Origin: an uncultured Opitutaceae bacterium
GTDB lineage: Bacteria; Verrucomicrobiota; Verrucomicrobiia; Opitutales; Opitutaceae
DNA: 32,502 nucleotides
Direction: 5' to 3'
NCBI GenBank assembly: GCA_903952145.1
Contig: CAJBES010000180.1
Span: forward strand, 1-32,502
A model generated the notes under the pieces. It was not told the origin of the DNA. It ran no database searches and saw nothing but the letters and a program-made list of their open reading frames with translations. Shown in pieces: positions 30,007-32,502 of this stretch. The position numbers and the translations under genes are program-made. Positions within the stretch are counted from its first letter, which is position 1; each line of letters begins with the position of its first letter.

Positions 30007-32249
30007 GCGATCTGATTGGCCGTGACGCCCAAGTCGGCGAGCATTCGGATGCAGGCCTTGATCATCATCGGCGGGCCGCAGAGGTAGTATTCGACCGCCG
30101 GCGGGTTGGGATGAGCCTGCAGGTATTGGCTGAGCACGACTTCGTGGATCAAGCCGGTGGGTCCTGTCCAGTGGTCCTCGGGCAGCGGCGAGGAGAGGGC
30201 GGGATGGAATGCGAAATTCGGGTGCTGCTGCGCGAGGGTTGCAAAATAAGCCGCGTAAAAAATCTCCTGCCTTGAACGCGCCCCATACCAGTAGCTGACC
30301 CTGCGGGCGGTATGCTCGGTCTCAAGGAGATGCGAGAGATGGGCGCGGAGTGGCGCCATGCCCGCACCGCCCCCGATGTAGACCATCTCCCTTTGCGTGG
30401 GTTTGATGTGGAAATCGCCAAAAGGTCCGAGGGCGGTGACGGTGTCACCGGGCTTAAGGTTGAAAATGTAGGCCGACCCCACTCCGGGCAGGCAGTCCTG
30501 CCCGGGAGGCGGCGTGGCGATGCGGACGTTGAAGCGCAGGGTGCGCTCCATTTTGGCGTTGCTGGCGATCGAGTAATTGTTGCGACGGGCGGGTCCCGGG
30601 TTTTGCGCGACGAGATCGAAGACGTGCTGGCGATCCCAGACCGCCGCGAAAGGTTCGGGGATGTCGAATTCACGGTAGCGGATGTGTCCGTAACCGGGAA
30701 TGTCGAACTGCAGATAGTCGCCAGGGGTGAAAGCGATGGGCGCAGCGCCAACCACGGGCTCGAGCACAAGTTCCTTGATGAAGGTGGCGACACTGTGGTT
30801 GCTGACCACACGAAGGTGGTGGGTTTTCTCCTCGCGGACCCCGGCCCCGCCGGGGCGGAGCACGTTGAGCTGGAGGCGGCCATTGCGCTCCTCGAGGGGG
30901 AATGTGGCGAGGCCGCGGCAGACCGGGGCGCGGGCGGGGGAGCCGTCCGCCAGGTTGAAGCGGCCGTTGTGCTTGGGACATTCGATGATGCTGTCCTTCA
31001 CCAAGCCGTCGCCGAGGTGGGTGTTGCCATGGGTGCAGATGCCGTCCGTGGCGTGGAGTCTGCCCCCGGCGTCCCGGGCGAGGGCGTAGGTTTTCCTGCC
31101 GTGATCGAAGCGGATGACATCCTCGTAACCAAGGTCGGCGGCGGCGCAGACTTCGATCCAGCCTTCCCCATTGGGCGTGGCCGCGCTCGGCCGGGCCGGC
31201 GCGACGTGGCGGGCCTTGAACTCAGGCAGGCGGCGTTTCACGTGATAGGCGGGATCTCGCGCCTGGCGCAGGATGGCCGGGATGATTTCCCGATAGGCGG
31301 CAAGGAGGCCGGGATAGGGCTCGGGCATGTCGTCCTTCACCGCGGCATGGAGCTTGGGCAGCGCATGATAGGGCACGAGCGGAAACATGTGGTGCTCCAC
31401 GTGGTAGTTCATGTTCCAGTAGAGATACCGGTGCACGAAATTCATGTAGACCGTGCGGCAGTTGAGGCGGTGATCGAGGACATTCTCGGCGAGGCCGGCG
31501 TGCTGCGTGAGGCCGTAAACATAGGCGAGCCAGGTGCCGAACAGATTGGGCAGGCCCACATAGAGCAGCGGGAGGATGCTGCGATTATAGACGGCAAGGC
31601 CGATGACCGTGGCGTAGATGGCGAGGTAGACGCGGGCCTTGCGGAAAATTTTGGGAAACTCGCCTTCTGGGATGTAGGTCTTTTCGTCGGGGAGCATGCG
31701 GCCGAGCGCATGATTCAGGATTTTTTTGAAATAGACCGGATACACCCCGAGATTGAAGAAGCTCAGGATGATGGCCCGGAGGTTCGCCGGGCGCGGCACC
31801 CCGATCTCCGGATCGCGGCCCACGATGATGGTGTCGCTGTGGTGGCGGGTGTGGCTCCAGCGCCAGAGGGTGGACTCGCGCATGACCATGAAGGAGGCGA
31901 CCTCGTAGAGCGTGCTGTTCAGCCAGTCGGTCTTGAAGGCGGTGCCGTGCTCGGTCTCGTGCCAGCGGGAATCGGAGGTGGAGCCGTAGAGCACGGCGTA
32001 AAGCGCGTAGGGAAGGGCGGCCCACCATGAGGGCCAGAGGGCGTAGGTGGCATATCCGGAGCCGAAAATGAGGGCGACCCACAGGAGGGTGTCGCGGACG
32101 GCCGGACCGTCCCGGCGTTCGAGGAGACGGCGCATGGTCTCCCGCGGCACGGGACATTGATACCAGTCCGCCTCGGCGAGGCCTTTTTCAATGGCGAGTC
32201 TGGCGTTAAGACCGGTGAGGCTGTAATCGAGCGCAGCGGGTTTGCTCAT
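29991..32249 (-). CDS. Fusion: membrane desaturase/hydroxylase, Rieske ferredoxin, FAD/NAD reductase
   Basis: A 752-residue three-part protein. Residues about 50-345 are a membrane fatty-acid-desaturase/hydroxylase-like domain with three di-iron histidine boxes: HETEH (97-101), HTRHH (133-137) and HVEHH (283-287). Residues about 365-465 are a Rieske 2Fe-2S domain, ligands C405 and H407 (CTHGNTHLGDG), C424 and H427 (CPKHNGRF). Residues about 475-752 are an FAD/NAD reductase of the NqrF/ferredoxin-reductase type, with FAD motif RNNYSIAS (556-563), NAD motif GGGAGMAPLRAHL (627-639) and YYLCGPPMM (721-729). Thus a whole electron chain NADH to FAD to 2Fe-2S to di-iron is in one chain. MocD, MocE and MocF of rhizopine catabolism are separate proteins of the same three kinds (family knowledge). 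The substrate is unknown; a lipid or a small amine/ether is possible. Confidence 0.93.
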   Translation of the reverse strand: MSKPAALDYSLTGLNARLAIEKGLAEADWYQCPVPRETMRRLLERRDGPAVRDTLLWVALIFGSGYATYALWPSWWAALPYALYAVLYGSTSDSRWHETEHGTAFKTDWLNSTLYEVASFMVMRESTLWRWSHTRHHSDTIIVGRDPEIGVPRPANLRAIILSFFNLGVYPVYFKKILNHALGRMLPDEKTYIPEGEFPKIFRKARVYLAIYATVIGLAVYNRSILPLLYVGLPNLFGTWLAYVYGLTQHAGLAENVLDHRLNCRTVYMNFVHRYLYWNMNYHVEHHMFPLVPYHALPKLHAAVKDDMPEPYPGLLAAYREIIPAILRQARDPAYHVKRRLPEFKARHVAPARPSAATPNGEGWIEVCAAADLGYEDVIRFDHGRKTYALARDAGGRLHATDGICTHGNTHLGDGLVKDSIIECPKHNGRFNLADGSPARAPVCRGLATFPLEERNGRLQLNVLRPGGAGVREEKTHHLRVVSNHSVATFIKELVLEPVVGAAPIAFTPGDYLQFDIPGYGHIRYREFDIPEPFAAVWDRQHVFDLVAQNPGPARRNNYSIASNAKMERTLRFNVRIATPPPGQDCLPGVGSAYIFNLKPGDTVTALGPFGDFHIKPTQREMVYIGGGAGMAPLRAHLSHLLETEHTARRVSYWYGARSRQEIFYAAYFATLAQQHPNFAFHPALSSPLPEDHWTGPTGLIHEVVLSQYLQAHPNPPAVEYYLCGPPMMIKACIRMLADLGVTANQIAYDEF

Positions 32250-32285
32250 TCGGAAGGGGGATGGGGTCGCAGATTGGGGTCAATG

Positions 32286-32347
32286 CCACTGGTTTGATGC
32301 TCTCAGTGGATTTGTGCTGGGAACAAGCGCCTATTGCTTCTAGGCGC
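32286..32347. repeat. Two inverted repeats upstream of the desaturase fusion
   Basis: CCACTG (32286-32291) with CAGTGG (32304-32309), and GCGCCTA (32327-32333), loop TTGCTTC, TAGGCGC (32341-32347). They lie between the fusion gene start (32249) and the tRNA-Asp terminator. One may be an operator for the fusion gene; no T run makes either a terminator. Confidence 0.45.
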
Positions 32348-32356
32348 GCTCTGAAA

Positions 32357-32381
32357 GCAAAACCTCTTCTTCCCCAAGAGG
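32357..32381 (-). terminator. Rho-independent terminator downstream of tRNA-Asp
   Basis: Read on the minus strand: CCTCTT (complement of 32376-32381), 7-base loop, AAGAGG (complement of 32363-32368), then TTTTGC (32362-32357) and a further TTT. It starts about 22 bases after the encoded CCA. Confidence 0.75.
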
Positions 32382-32402
32382 AAAACGTAACAGGTTGAAA
32401 AA

Positions 32403-32479
32403 TGGCGGGATGGACGAGACTCGAACTCGCGACCTTCTGCGTGACAGGCAGACGCTCTAACCAACTGAGCTACCACCCC
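32403..32479 (-). tRNA. tRNA-Asp (anticodon GTC)
   Basis: Acceptor GGGGUGG with CCAUCCC, D stem GCUC/GAGC, anticodon stem UCUGC/GCAGA with loop CUGUCAC (anticodon GUC), T arm UCGCGAG region with loop UUCGAGU. Discriminator G73 at 32406, encoded CCA at 32403-32405. All elements are as in standard bacterial tRNA-Asp. Confidence 0.97.
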
Positions 32480-32502
32480 GTGGGTAGGGAAAGAGGCGGA
32501 AC

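Noticed and set aside
30312-32030. 572-codon open frame antisense to the desaturase fusion
   Set aside because: Glu/Gly/Val-rich shadow of the certain minus-strand gene with His boxes and Rieske ligands.
1-32502. CRISPR array, prophage, complete insertion sequence or secretion cluster
   Set aside because: No regularly spaced repeats, no phage structural genes, and only one degraded transposase end were found.

Overview
The window looks like a chromosomal segment of a GC-rich Gram-negative bacterium, most likely Verrucomicrobiota close to Opitutaceae. The reasons are inference from protein character (DnaK and GroEL style, a lone glycogen-binding protein, a PduS/PduT pair, an outer-membrane porin, a TonB-type domain) and the many start codons preceded by A/C-rich leaders instead of a Shine-Dalgarno sequence. 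No database search was possible, so the lineage is a reading, not a measurement.

Left part (1-7351, + strand): the 3' remnant of an IS5-type transposase with a stop and a frameshift; a repeat-rich gap with a 7-bp palindrome; then dnaK (broken by one extra C in a C8 run), groES and groEL, closed by a strong terminator. Next come a PduS-like iron-sulfur flavoprotein and a PduT-like microcompartment shell protein without any other microcompartment gene, and a PhnP-like metallo-hydrolase.

Second part (7522-12151, +): an Rrf2 regulator with four clustered cysteines, an OprP/OprO-type porin and an SsuA/SsuB/SsuC-type ABC importer whose genes overlap by ATGA. This reads as a regulated outer-to-inner membrane uptake route for a small anion, possibly a sulfonate.

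Middle (12407-18682): a uroporphyrinogen decarboxylase-like protein and an MFS exporter (-), a left-handed beta-helix protein and trpS (+), a small secreted TonB_C protein (-) whose ribosome binding site lies in a hairpin, and pdxH (+).

The long minus-strand block 24558-18709 is a tight operon read in the order tyrA, aroA, cmk, plsC, a glycerophosphodiester phosphodiesterase, and a glycerol-1-phosphate dehydrogenase of the AraM/EgsA type. It joins aromatic amino acid synthesis, CMP recycling and phospholipid/glycerophosphate metabolism.

Right part (24653-32502): a membrane-anchored helical protein with a formylglycine-enzyme-like C-terminal domain, split by a frameshift; an EVE-domain protein; a 37-residue membrane microprotein followed by a PIN-TRAM membrane protein; tRNA-Ala(CGC); a stand-alone glycogen-binding-like protein; a DUF374-type acyltransferase divergent from an unknown protein; a 752-residue fusion of a membrane desaturase/hydroxylase, a Rieske ferredoxin and an NqrF-like FAD/NAD reductase; and tRNA-Asp(GTC) at the right edge.

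The most interesting items are the three-in-one desaturase-Rieske-reductase, the orphan pduS-pduT pair, the glycerol-1-phosphate dehydrogenase at the end of a phospholipid operon, and the hairpin that covers the Shine-Dalgarno of the TonB_C gene. Two otherwise sound genes carry single-base frameshifts, which may be assembly errors.
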